A stretch of 44,265 nt of DNA from Thermoplasmatales archaeon (GTDB lineage Archaea; Thermoplasmatota; Penumbrarchaeia; Penumbrarchaeales; Penumbrarchaeaceae), in the NCBI GenBank assembly GCA_030595715.1, contig JAUVCN010000011.1, positions 1-44,265 on the forward strand, read 5' to 3'. This document shows, piece by piece, positions 1-7,046 of this stretch (positions are counted from its first letter, which is position 1; each line of letters opens with the position of its first letter). Made by a program: the position numbers and the translations under genes. The notes beneath the pieces were generated by a model. That model worked only from the letters and a program-made list of their open reading frames with translations. It did no database searches and had not been told where the DNA came from.

Positions 1-1
1 A

Positions 2-2056
2 GCATTCCTTCACGGGAATAACTTCTACACCGGCAACACATTTTCCCGGATGGCCGATACCGCCCAGAAGCTTGACCTGTATTTCACGGACAGCGAAAAT
101 TACCAGAAATGCGAAGCACACTCAAATTTCCGCGCTTACGAGATCAACGAGGATCTATCATCTGGGACATTGACCTCATATCTGTCAGGGGAGGACATTG
201 AGCATGTGGTTCTTTCCAACATGGGTTCACTGAACACCGAGAAGCTTTTTTCATTCAACGTGACCGTCTATTCACTCCCTGCTGTACTCATCACATCACC
301 CGAGGATGGCAATCGATTCACGCATACCGACATTGTCGAGTTCACGGGATCTGCCCATTCGAACGTGGGATTGGAAACAGTGCAGTGGAGCATCGATGAT
401 GGAGAGTGGATCGAAGCTGTGGATATTTCAGATGATTGGTCCATCTTCTCCTTTTCCTTGGATACAACTCCTCTTGAAAAAGGAGAACACAGGATCAATG
501 TGAAAGCGATCACAAATGAGCAGAAGTACATTATTAGCGATATCTCGATCACTGTTGAGGACCATATCTCGCCGGAAGTTGCAATATCATCTCCATCTGA
601 GGATGAGATAGTAATCCAGGGGAGCTTGATGGAGATCAAAGGGTCCTGCTGGGATGACTACATTATCAACAGCCTGACCTTGACAATGGATGATGGAACG
701 GCCCGGGACATTACCTCTGTCATTATTGATGGAAATTGGACCTGGACCCTTGAAACCGAAGGACTTTTCATCGGGGAGCATGATATTCTCGTTACAGCCT
801 GGGACCCTTCAGATCATAAGGTGGAAAGCGGTGTGACCTTTTATCTGACGGAGATCGTTACACCGGACGTTGCCATTCTTTCCCCCGAGAACAACACCAT
901 TATTATGTCGGGCGACCCCGTGATCGTAGAGGGGGAGGCTTCGGACAACGTCGAGCTCCGGTTCCTGAGCTTGTTCATCGACAGCGTCAATATGGACCGT
1001 ATCTCCCTGCCTGCGGGGGATCCTTCCTGGAGCTATGAGGTCGAGACCATCACCATGTCCGAGGGACCCCATATTATCGAGGCAAGAGCAGAGGATATGG
1101 AGGGGAATTTGAACTCCTCGTGGTTGACGATCGTGATCGATGGAACACCACCGACGTTGGAGATCCTCTTCCCCGAGACTGGAATTGTATTCGCTCCCGA
1201 GGGGTTCCTCCTGGTAAAGGTTGACGCCCGGGATATCCATGGTATAACAGGGGCCCAGCTGGTCTTTGATAGAACAGAGATAATACAAGGGGATCAGGTC
1301 TCAGACTCTGTATGGGAAATGGAGTTGGATATATCATCTCTATCTTCGGGAAGGTATGATTATTACGTTGAGGTAACCGACATTGTCGGCCTGACCACGC
1401 GAATGGATGGAACCTTCACGATCGATCGGGATGCGCCCTCTATTTTTTCCTACATCAATGATCTCGATACGTTCTTCATTGGGGATGTTGTCTATTTTAA
1501 CGGAAGCATTTCCGACAGGAACGGAATATCCCTTTTTACGATCTCATATGGTGATGAAATATGGAACCTGACAGGTGAATTGTTCGATGGAGCCTACAGC
1601 TTCGCCTGGGATACATCGATGTTGGCTCCAGATAACTACACCCTTGAGATCAAAGCGGTCGACAGTGTCGGGAACGTAGCTTTCCTGGCCCTCACTCTAA
1701 AGGGTATCGAACGGGTGATCGATGATAATGATGATGATAAAATTGAACCTGAAGTTGTTGATAATGGAAGCGATAATGGTGCCCTCATCATTGTTCTGTT
1801 CTTGCTTTTCCTCCTGTTCATGGTCATTATAGTGGCCACACTGTTGGTATTGCTGAAAAGGAAGAAACAGGCAAACACCGTCCCCCAGGGGCCACCAATG
1901 GTCCAATACCCCGGAATGATGGGACCTTCTTCCGTGCCTCAGGGACTGCCAGCTCAAACCACATCATCATACGGGCTCCCTCCACCTGGAGGAGTCCCGG
2001 CCATACAGCCGGCTAAGGTTACTCCTACCTTACCTCCATCTCAGCAAGTCAAATGA
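2..2056 (+). CDS. Ig-like repeat cell-surface protein, C-terminal part (5' end outside window)
   Basis: The reading frame is open from base 2, so the start lies upstream and only the last 684 residues are seen. At least five Ig-like repeats of about 90-100 residues follow one another, most opening with a short S/F-P-E/S motif (SPEDGN, SPSEDE, SPENNT, FPETGI). They end in a single strongly hydrophobic membrane segment (residues about 595-620) followed by basic KRKK and a Pro/Gln-rich cytosolic tail of about 50 residues. An Asp/Asn-rich linker precedes the membrane segment. This is the usual plan of an archaeal envelope protein anchored by its C-terminus, with the repeats outside. Function beyond adhesion or envelope structure cannot be read. 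It converges on the next gene, with 18 bases between the stops. The same anchor-plus-tail design recurs in the surface proteins at 28.6-41.5 kb. Confidence 0.85.
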   Translation, partial: AFLHGNNFYTGNTFSRMADTAQKLDLYFTDSENYQKCEAHSNFRAYEINEDLSSGTLTSYLSGEDIEHVVLSNMGSLNTEKLFSFNVTVYSLPAVLITSPEDGNRFTHTDIVEFTGSAHSNVGLETVQWSIDDGEWIEAVDISDDWSIFSFSLDTTPLEKGEHRINVKAITNEQKYIISDISITVEDHISPEVAISSPSEDEIVIQGSLMEIKGSCWDDYIINSLTLTMDDGTARDITSVIIDGNWTWTLETEGLFIGEHDILVTAWDPSDHKVESGVTFYLTEIVTPDVAILSPENNTIIMSGDPVIVEGEASDNVELRFLSLFIDSVNMDRISLPAGDPSWSYEVETITMSEGPHIIEARAEDMEGNLNSSWLTIVIDGTPPTLEILFPETGIVFAPEGFLLVKVDARDIHGITGAQLVFDRTEIIQGDQVSDSVWEMELDISSLSSGRYDYYVEVTDIVGLTTRMDGTFTIDRDAPSIFSYINDLDTFFIGDVVYFNGSISDRNGISLFTISYGDEIWNLTGELFDGAYSFAWDTSMLAPDNYTLEIKAVDSVGNVAFLALTLKGIERVIDDNDDDKIEPEVVDNGSDNGALIIVLFLLFLLFMVIIVATLLVLLKRKKQANTVPQGPPMVQYPGMMGPSSVPQGLPAQTTSSYGLPPPGGVPAIQPAKVTPTLPPSQQVK

Positions 2057-2074
2057 AGAGATCATCATGGACCT

Positions 2075-2860
2075 TCATTTCAACTTCTTTACTTTCCTCC
2101 CTATGACCTTCTTGAGCTTTTCATAGGACGGAGGGGGGCCGGTCCTTATCTCCTTCCCATTAATGAAGAGAGCGCTGGATATTCCCCACTCTTCGAATGT
2201 TTTTCTATCAAGGGTGTTTATCACGTTGAATTCCACATGGCTCCCGAATTCTCCGGAATCTCTCTTTGCCCTCTCGAAAGTGATATTGTATGCCGAGCAC
2301 CATCCGTTGAGGAAAGCTGTAATATTCACCTTCCCCGGGGTCTTTCCCGCTGTTTTCCGAGGTCTGATCCACTTCGGTTCCACAACATCGTTCGAAAAAG
2401 GTTTCAGAAGAAGGACCGTCCCTTTCTCCTTGTCCACTTTTCTGTAACCATGCTTTTTGAACCAGGATGCCCTCATCCAGAAAGGCAAGGTTATTCCCCA
2501 AGCTGCTATCCCCCTGGCACCCAGATGCCTTGCATCCTCCTCAGCCGCATGTAGAAGGGCCTTCCCCATTCCTCTCTTCCTGAAATCTCCCCTTCCCTGC
2601 TTGTATCCATGGACCCAGATGCATAGAATGAAGTAGGTATCCTTTCCGTCGATCCATGAATGTTCACATGGAAGGTAGTGGATCATGCCTCCGATCTTGC
2701 CATCGTCATCCCTTGCAAGCTTCACCCGGAGGCCGCTTCTCTTCATTCGTTCGTACCAGTTCCGTTTATGCGGGCCAGCTTCCTTCATTTCACCGGACCA
2801 ATCCTCGAGGCAGACGAAATACAGCTCCTCGTTCTCTTCTGTCAGATCAATGATATCCAT
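2075..2860 (-). CDS. GNAT-family N-acetyltransferase with C-terminal YoaP-like (thioredoxin-fold) domain
   Basis: 261 residues. The N-terminal half (about 1-150) is a GNAT acetyltransferase: IGGMIHYLP forms the beta4 region, and the acetyl-CoA loop reads RKRGMGKALL (R/Q-x-x-G-x-G/A pattern), followed by an EEDARHLGARGI helix. The C-terminal about 85 residues (VNITAFLNGWC to the end) look like the thioredoxin-like domain of YoaP proteins. The usual CxxC is reduced to one Cys in GWCSAYN, so disulfide chemistry is doubtful. Acceptor substrate is unknown. A TATA-like element lies at 2889-2898, leaving a leader of only a few bases. The gene is monocistronic and converges on the preceding surface-protein gene. 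Confidence 0.85.
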   Translation of the reverse strand: MDIIDLTEENEELYFVCLEDWSGEMKEAGPHKRNWYERMKRSGLRVKLARDDDGKIGGMIHYLPCEHSWIDGKDTYFILCIWVHGYKQGRGDFRKRGMGKALLHAAEEDARHLGARGIAAWGITLPFWMRASWFKKHGYRKVDKEKGTVLLLKPFSNDVVEPKWIRPRKTAGKTPGKVNITAFLNGWCSAYNITFERAKRDSGEFGSHVEFNVINTLDRKTFEEWGISSALFINGKEIRTGPPPSYEKLKKVIGRKVKKLK

Positions 2861-2888
2861 TCCGAACCCGATACCATTCGATCTGAAT

Positions 2889-2898
2889 GGTTATAACT
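2889..2898 (-). promoter_or_regulatory. TATA box of the GNAT gene
   Basis: On the minus strand this reads AGTTATAACC, centred about 33 bases before the ATG at 2860. It predicts a transcript start near 2867 and a very short leader. Assigned by sequence and distance only. Confidence 0.4.
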
Positions 2899-2972
2899 AT
2901 TGTTCAGGGAGAGATGACAGATAATGCTGTAGGTCTCGAAAGTCGGGATATTAAGAACGATCTGTGCCCAAC

Positions 2973-2980
2973 GTTTAAGG
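2973..2980 (+). promoter_or_regulatory. Possible TATA box of tbp
   Basis: GTTTAAGG lies about 60 bases before the tbp ATG and would start a leader of about 35 bases. A second AT-rich stretch (GATATTAAG, near 2947-2955) is an alternative. Confidence 0.3.
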
Positions 2981-3037
2981 CTACGACGGCCATACACCGG
3001 AATGATAGTAGGGGTAATCGTCTGAACGGGTGATCTC

Positions 3038-3580
3038 ATGGATGTATGTGTACAGAATATAGTTGCCTCTGTGGTGACAGGTGAAACGTTCGACCTTGAC
3101 TATATCTCAAGCAAGTTGGAAGAAGCCGAATATTCCCCCAAGAAGTTTCCGGGCCTGATCTACAAGCTCAAGGAACCCAAAACGGCACTACTTGTCTTTA
3201 CCAGCGGAAAACTTGTATGCACCGGAGCAAAGACCGTTCCGATGGTCCACAAGGCCGTGGACAAGGTCAGAAAAAGGTTCAAGGAGATCGGGGTAGAGAT
3301 AAAACAGGATCCCGAGATCAAGGTACAGAATATCGTCGCCACCTCTGATCTGAAGAAGGAGATCAACCTGACCTCCATCGCCATCACCCTTGGACTGGAG
3401 AATGTCGAGTATGAACCGGAACAGTTCCCAGGTCTGGTCTATCGGGTCCGTGAACCGAAGGCTGTTGCTCTACTGTTCACGACCGGAAAGATCGTCTGTA
3501 CCGGGACGAAGAATAAGGAAGATATCAAGATAGTCCTTGGGAAGATCGAGGCCGAGCTATCAAATGCAGGATTCATATGA
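3038..3580 (+). CDS. tbp: TATA-box-binding protein (TBP)
   Basis: 180 residues, the usual archaeal length. The protein is made of two direct repeats of the TBP saddle: VQNIVAS near residue 5 and VQNIVAT near residue 96, each followed by FPGLIY/FPGLVY, then a variant of KEPK (KEPKTA, REPKAV), and LVFTSGKLVCTG or LLFTTGKIVCTG. TBP binds the TATA element and with TFB recruits RNA polymerase. GGGTGATC precedes the ATG as ribosome binding site. The extreme C-terminus (ELSNAGFI) lacks the long acidic tail found in some archaeal TBPs. It stands alone between two oppositely oriented genes. Whether the genome has further TBP copies cannot be seen here. Confidence 0.97.
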   Translation: MDVCVQNIVASVVTGETFDLDYISSKLEEAEYSPKKFPGLIYKLKEPKTALLVFTSGKLVCTGAKTVPMVHKAVDKVRKRFKEIGVEIKQDPEIKVQNIVATSDLKKEINLTSIAITLGLENVEYEPEQFPGLVYRVREPKAVALLFTTGKIVCTGTKNKEDIKIVLGKIEAELSNAGFI

Positions 3581-3681
3581 TGATAGGATCAAGACATGTG
3601 AGATGATATCACATATCGATCTTAATGAAGTAGAGTGGAATGATCATGGAAATGAAGAGATAAGAAAGATGAGCATGGACC

Positions 3682-4443
3682 TCAAGCTGACATAACGCGC
3701 TTGATCCGTTTGATCATCTGATGGAGCTCTCTTGCTGTTATCACTCCATCACCATTGGCATCGACACCATTGATGATCCTCTTGATCAGATCGATCTGGT
3801 CCTTGTCAAGATCGGATATCTTGTTCCTTACCCTCTTCTTGACATCATCTATCTTCTTTTCGATCCTCTCCTTGACCCTATCCTTCACAAGGTCCTTCAG
3901 AAGGGAATATGCTTTCTTCTGTTCTCTCAGGTCCAGCTCACCGTCGCCATCAGCATCGGCTGCATTGAAGATCCTCTTAACAGTTGCATCATCAAGTCTT
4001 CCATTTATGAAGGAATGGAATTCTCTGAGGGTCAGGGCCCCATCTCCGTCAGCATCGGGCCCATTCTTCATTCTCCCGTAGTTCATGTTCTTGACCCTTT
4101 CGGCTTTTATCTTTTCGACCTTGACCTTCAAAAGGAGCCTGCCTGCTTTCATTGCTTCCCTTTTTGTCAGCTGGTCATCATCATCTGCATCTGCGGCATT
4201 GAAGATCCTCTTCAATGTATTTTCATCGTATCTATCTGAAAATCTGGCATAGAACTCGCGATAGGAGATGTATCCATCACCATCTCTGTCTATTCTGGTC
4301 CGGGCCCCTCTCCCCTCTTGGGCCTCTCTCTCTGTTTCCGGATCTCTCTCCCTTCCATCATCTTCACCAAGAACTATCGGAATGGTGCCGATCAGGATGA
4401 GAACAAGTGACATTGCTATAACGGACCTTAATTTTAAAGACAT
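3682..4443 (-). CDS. Secreted protein with five EF-hand calcium-binding loops
   Basis: 253 residues from the ATG at 4443, preferred over an in-frame ATG at 4464 because GAGGG sits 6 bases before it and the first residues then form a clean Sec signal peptide (KLRS, hydrophobic core to about residue 26, EDD after it). Five canonical EF-hand loops follow at about residues 52-63, 85-96, 130-141, 163-174 and 228-239 (DRDGDGYISYRE, DADDDDQLTKRE, DADGDGALTLRE, DADGDGELDLRE, DANGDGVITARE). Each has Asp at positions 1, 3 and 5 (Asn at 3 in the last) and Glu at 12; the second has Asp instead of Gly at loop position 6. Loops 1-2 and 3-4 are spaced as pairs. A long basic/acidic helix (residues about 175-220) separates pair two from the last loop. 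The likely role is extracellular calcium binding. No enzymatic or anchoring domain is seen. Confidence 0.88.
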   Translation of the reverse strand: MSLKLRSVIAMSLVLILIGTIPIVLGEDDGRERDPETEREAQEGRGARTRIDRDGDGYISYREFYARFSDRYDENTLKRIFNAADADDDDQLTKREAMKAGRLLLKVKVEKIKAERVKNMNYGRMKNGPDADGDGALTLREFHSFINGRLDDATVKRIFNAADADGDGELDLREQKKAYSLLKDLVKDRVKERIEKKIDDVKKRVRNKISDLDKDQIDLIKRIINGVDANGDGVITARELHQMIKRIKRVMSA

Positions 4444-4490
4444 ACAGGACCCTCTATAGGTCATTACACATGACCGTATAATATTGCTTC

Positions 4491-4500
4491 TCTTATAGCT
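4491..4500 (-). promoter_or_regulatory. TATA box of the EF-hand gene
   Basis: The minus strand reads AGCTATAAGA here. A transcript starting about 26 bases on (near 4469) would give a leader of about 25 bases that carries the GAGGG ribosome binding site before the ATG at 4443. This also argues against the upstream ATG at 4464. Confidence 0.45.
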
Positions 4501-4584
4501 TGTACATTCATATCAACAAAAAATCATCACGGTTGAAGAATTGGTGGTACAATCTTACCGTCCGTTCTCTAAATAATAATAAAT

Positions 4585-4615
4585 AAAAAAAAAGGGAATG
4601 GAGCGATCCATCCCC
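4585..4615 (-). terminator. Intrinsic terminator of the TM2 gene
   Basis: Read on the minus strand, GGGGATGGA, loop TCGC, TCCATTCCC (9 pairs, one G-T wobble) is followed directly by nine T residues and more AT-rich sequence. It lies 9 bases beyond the stop of the TM2 gene. Confidence 0.75.
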
Positions 4616-4624
4616 TTGAGAATA

Positions 4625-4858
4625 TTACATGAATCCTTCTGCTTCGACATACTCTTCGAAAGCCTCTTCTGTTCCGGTAAGAGCCTTTATGCCTGCTATT
4701 AGACCAAGTGCCCATGGGATCAAAGACAACATTCCTCCGGTGCAAAGCGTTATCAGTAGGTAAACAACACCCCATTTCGTATGACCCACATAGAATTTAT
4801 GTACTCCAATAGAACCAAGCAATATTGCCAATATTCCAAAAACCATTTTATCTGCCAT
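4625..4858 (-). CDS. TM2-domain small membrane protein
   Basis: 77 residues. It has the TM2 pattern: a first membrane helix (VFGILAILLGSIGVHKFYVG) with the hallmark G-x-H-K/R-F-Y-x-G turn, then a second helix with LCTGGMLSLIPWALGLIAGIKAL, ending in an acidic tail. TM2 proteins are widespread two-helix membrane proteins of mostly unknown role. The start has GGGGG six bases before the ATG. A TATA box is at 4921-4930 and a strong terminator at 4585-4615, so this is a complete one-gene transcription unit. It is divergent from a second TM2-like gene at 5025. Confidence 0.9.
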   Translation of the reverse strand: MADKMVFGILAILLGSIGVHKFYVGHTKWGVVYLLITLCTGGMLSLIPWALGLIAGIKALTGTEEAFEEYVEAEGFM

Positions 4859-4920
4859 AATAATCCCCCATTTCCATGGATTGTCCCACTGATTAGGAAC
4901 TAAAGTATCAACATGACGTA

Positions 4921-4930
4921 CATATATAAA
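4921..4930 (-). promoter_or_regulatory. TATA box of the minus-strand TM2 gene
   Basis: The minus strand reads TTTATATATG, about 65 bases before the ATG at 4858. The predicted leader is about 40 bases and contains the GGGGG ribosome binding site. Confidence 0.5.
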
Positions 4931-4984
4931 ATGTTCGTAATTTCATTATGAAAGGTTTAAATGAACTATTAGGTTTTTATACTG

Positions 4985-4995
4985 GCTATATATTT
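4985..4995 (+). promoter_or_regulatory. TATA box of the plus-strand TM2-like gene
   Basis: GCTATATATTT lies about 35 bases before the ATG at 5025. The predicted start near 5015 leaves a leader of about 10 bases around the AGAGGTG ribosome binding site. Together with the box at 4921-4930 it forms a divergent promoter region. Confidence 0.5.
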
Positions 4996-5024
4996 CGGAT
5001 ACAGGGATAGATAGAGGTGTTAAT

Positions 5025-5288
5025 ATGTCAGACGAAATGATCAGTGGAGAGAAAAGCCCGATCGTAGCATTGTTGTTGAATCTGTGCTTATTGGGTTGTG
5101 TCGGATATTTCTATATGGGTCAGTGGCAGAAGGGAGTTGCAGCATTGGTAGCAACACTTGTTCTGAGCAGTATTGGAATAGGTCTTATCATACCGGTCCT
5201 GACCTGTATCGACGGATACATGCAGGCCAAGATCATGGAAGAAGGTGGATCCGTGAAACACTGGACCTTCTTCAGCAATGGTGCCTGA
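5025..5288 (+). CDS. TM2-like small membrane protein
   Basis: 87 residues with two hydrophobic helices (about 12-28 and 37-63). The joining turn GYFYMGQWQKG corresponds to the TM2 G-x-x-x-F/Y-Y-x-G motif, but the usual H-R/K is missing, so this is a divergent family member. AGAGGTG lies 5 bases before the ATG. The gene has its own TATA box and ends shortly before the hairpin/T-tract at 5338-5383. It belongs to a group of three TM2-like genes within 1.9 kb (4625, 5025, 6180). Function unknown. Confidence 0.82.
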   Translation: MSDEMISGEKSPIVALLLNLCLLGCVGYFYMGQWQKGVAALVATLVLSSIGIGLIIPVLTCIDGYMQAKIMEEGGSVKHWTFFSNGA

Positions 5289-5291
5289 GCA

Positions 5292-5302
5292 TTATAAATA
5301 TA
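5292..5302 (+). promoter_or_regulatory. TATA box of the Cys-containing membrane-protein gene
   Basis: TTATAAATATA directly follows the stop of the preceding TM2-like gene. It predicts a transcript start near 5323. The hairpin at 5338-5374 would then lie at the very 5' end of the new messenger. Confidence 0.45.
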
Positions 5303-5337
5303 AATCATTAGACCTTGCTCTTGATACTATGAGCTTC

Positions 5338-5383
5338 AGGGAAGTAATGGCCGTATTCAAGGTATTACTTCCCTTTCTTTTTT
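5338..5383 (+). terminator. Hairpin with T-tract; probable terminator that overlaps the next gene's start
   Basis: AGGGAAGTAAT (5338-5348) pairs perfectly with ATTACTTCCCT (5364-5374) around a 15-base loop, and TTCTTTTTTC follows. That is an 11-bp stem with a T-tract about 50 bases beyond the stop of the 5025-5288 gene, as expected for a terminator. The left arm also contains AGGGA and the first two bases of the ATG at 5347, so it could hide the ribosome binding site of the downstream gene. Which use is real cannot be decided from sequence alone. Confidence 0.6.
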
Positions 5384-6105
5384 CACATCATCCAATATGT
5401 TCATTCTTCTCCCATGATACCTACACCATATTCGGAAGAAGGTTCTGCCTCGGATGTTCCATTACCTATCCGCTTGCGATCATCACAGTATTGATACTCT
5501 CGATGACCGGGGCCCACAAGAACCTGCCGGAACCCATCTTCCATCAATCGATCCTGCTCCTGTCATCCATCATCATGGGTTCCATCCAGGGACTTAAGTA
5601 TGGATCTACCACAGAAGGAAGGACCTATCGGATCATAGTGAAGGTCCTTTTAGGGTTGGCAATAGGGGGGGTCGTTTTCTGGACACTGACCCTACCCATT
5701 ATCTGGCCTTTCAGGATCGGACTCCTATTTGGTGCAATAGTTTCCATCATGTTCCTCGGGACATTTCGGATCCTTTATATGAGACGAATATGCGCAGGCT
5801 GCATCTATCACGGTGACTGGGACATCTGTTACGGGTTCAGGGGGATAAACAGATACCACGCCTTCAGGGATATCACATCAACAAGAAAACTCTCAAACCT
5901 CATCTTCGACAGGGACAGAAAGAAAAAAGCCCCTCATGGAACAGGACCAAGCGCTTTCGAAGATGACCGGGAACCCCCATTGAAGGATGACATCAGATGG
6001 TTATATCATGACGGTAAAGGAGATATTGCGTGGCTTCCAAAAACAGGCTTGGAGGTCAGTTCCGTTTACCAGCTCTCTGATCACAAGAGGAGAAAAAAAC
6101 AATAA
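5347..6105 (+). CDS. Multi-pass membrane protein with Cys motifs, DUF2085-like
   Basis: 252 residues from the ATG at 5347, which has AGGGA four bases upstream. In-frame ATGs at 5329 (near-leaderless relative to the TATA box at 5292) and 5278 (overlapping the previous stop) are alternatives. Near the N-terminus HHPICSFF...GRRFCLGCSITYP resembles the Cys-containing head of DUF2085 membrane proteins. Four or so hydrophobic segments follow up to about residue 160. A second Cys cluster (RRICAGCIYHGDWDICYGF) opens the hydrophilic C-terminal tail of about 90 residues, which is basic and ends KRRKKQ. The two Cys groups could bind a metal or form disulfides. Function unknown; family placement is from motif resemblance only. 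Confidence 0.72.
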   Translation: MAVFKVLLPFLFSHHPICSFFSHDTYTIFGRRFCLGCSITYPLAIITVLILSMTGAHKNLPEPIFHQSILLLSSIIMGSIQGLKYGSTTEGRTYRIIVKVLLGLAIGGVVFWTLTLPIIWPFRIGLLFGAIVSIMFLGTFRILYMRRICAGCIYHGDWDICYGFRGINRYHAFRDITSTRKLSNLIFDRDRKKKAPHGTGPSAFEDDREPPLKDDIRWLYHDGKGDIAWLPKTGLEVSSVYQLSDHKRRKKQ

Positions 6106-6179
6106 AAGATCAACTATAGAACTGATTTTATACCTTGTTAACGATTTAGAGATGTCGGATCGATCCGGAGGAGAGAAAA

Positions 6180-6476
6180 ATGTCAGATGGATTGAAAGAT
6201 GTTGACAGGAACCTCGCGTTCGTTATCGAACTTGTCGGAGGAATCTTTGGTATACTCGGAATAGGCCATATGTATGCAGGTGATATTACAGGCGGTGTGA
6301 TCCGACTGATCGTCTGGCTCTCTGTGATAGCATTCTCTTGGGTGTTGATTTCAATACTATTAATTTTCTTCATTGGACTCTGCTGCATTCCGTTCATGAT
6401 TATTGCTCAGATCGGAGTTCCTATCTGGTCAGCATTTTCATTGAAGAAGAAGCTCGAAGAAGCCTATCCCGAGTAA
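6180..6476 (+). CDS. TM2-like small membrane protein
   Basis: 98 residues. VIELVGGIFGILGIGHMYAG followed by GGVIRLIVWLSVIAF is a TM2-type helix-turn-helix with the G-x-G-H-x-Y-x-G turn. A third hydrophobic stretch (LISILLIFFIGLCCIPFMII) and a short acidic C-terminus (LEEAYPE) follow, so it is longer than a minimal TM2 protein. GGAGGAGAG sits 6 bases before the ATG, one of the strongest ribosome binding sites in the window. It lies 74 bases after the Cys-containing membrane protein on the same strand. Confidence 0.83.
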   Translation: MSDGLKDVDRNLAFVIELVGGIFGILGIGHMYAGDITGGVIRLIVWLSVIAFSWVLISILLIFFIGLCCIPFMIIAQIGVPIWSAFSLKKKLEEAYPE

Positions 6477-6499
6477 AGTTGGTATGCTCTTTGAACCTT

Positions 6500-6533
6500 G
6501 AAGAAATGGGGCCGACTCTGACCCTATTTCTTC
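6500..6533 (+). repeat. 12-bp inverted repeat after the TM2-like gene
   Basis: GAAGAAATGGGG (6500-6511) pairs with CCCTATTTCTTC (6522-6533), one G-T wobble, 10-base loop, 24 bases after the stop. No clean T-tract follows, so it may be a 3' end stabiliser or a weak terminator. The rest of the 282-base gap to the next gene shows nothing recognisable. Confidence 0.4.
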
Positions 6534-6758
6534 CCTTCCCATGACATTATTATTTGATATTTGAAATATCAACATTCCATATCTGTAATTGCCGAACTTA
6601 CTGAGAATTCTGGCGATTGCATAACATGGGATCGAGTTAATTGATCGATGAATTGATCTAATGAAGTTGCGGATTACCTTCAAGACTCGGTAATAATCAG
6701 ATGGTAACCTTATTCTACCCCAACATCATTGCCCTGGTATCCATGATAGGTGAATAAA

Positions 6759-7034
6759 ATGCAGCAGAATGTCAGAGCAGGTGTAAGAAGAGCAGGTCCG
6801 AGGCCCTCATCCGGTCCGGTAGCGCCACCAACACCAAAAAGAAAGGTATCGAAGGCCGCAAGGGTTTTCTATCTGATGAGATGGGGCTACCATTTTCTGA
6901 CACCGGTAGGCTTGGTGATAATAATCTGGGGAGTTATCGAGGCCCAGTCAGGAAAACCCGAGATCGCCTGGCCCATAATCATTGGTGGTGCACTTTTCAC
7001 CTACCTTGCAAACTACTTCAACAAGGCACGTTAA
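6759..7034 (+). CDS. Small membrane protein with basic, Pro-rich N-terminus
   Basis: 91 residues from the ATG at 6759. AGGTG six bases before it makes this start better than the in-frame GTG at 6750, which lies inside that ribosome binding site. The first 40 residues are Arg/Pro-rich and hydrophilic (RAGPRPSSG, APPTPKRK). Two hydrophobic helices follow (about 50-65 and 72-86), and it ends NYFNKAR. No family is recognised. It is 12 bases upstream of the HAD gene and probably co-transcribed with it. Confidence 0.7.
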   Translation: MQQNVRAGVRRAGPRPSSGPVAPPTPKRKVSKAARVFYLMRWGYHFLTPVGLVIIIWGVIEAQSGKPEIAWPIIIGGALFTYLANYFNKAR

Positions 7035-7046
7035 GGATAGGTCAGC

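Noticed and set aside
3721-4239. 172-codon plus-strand frame across the EF-hand gene
   Set aside because: The opposite strand encodes a signal peptide and five EF-hands; this frame is Ile/Leu/Asp-rich noise.
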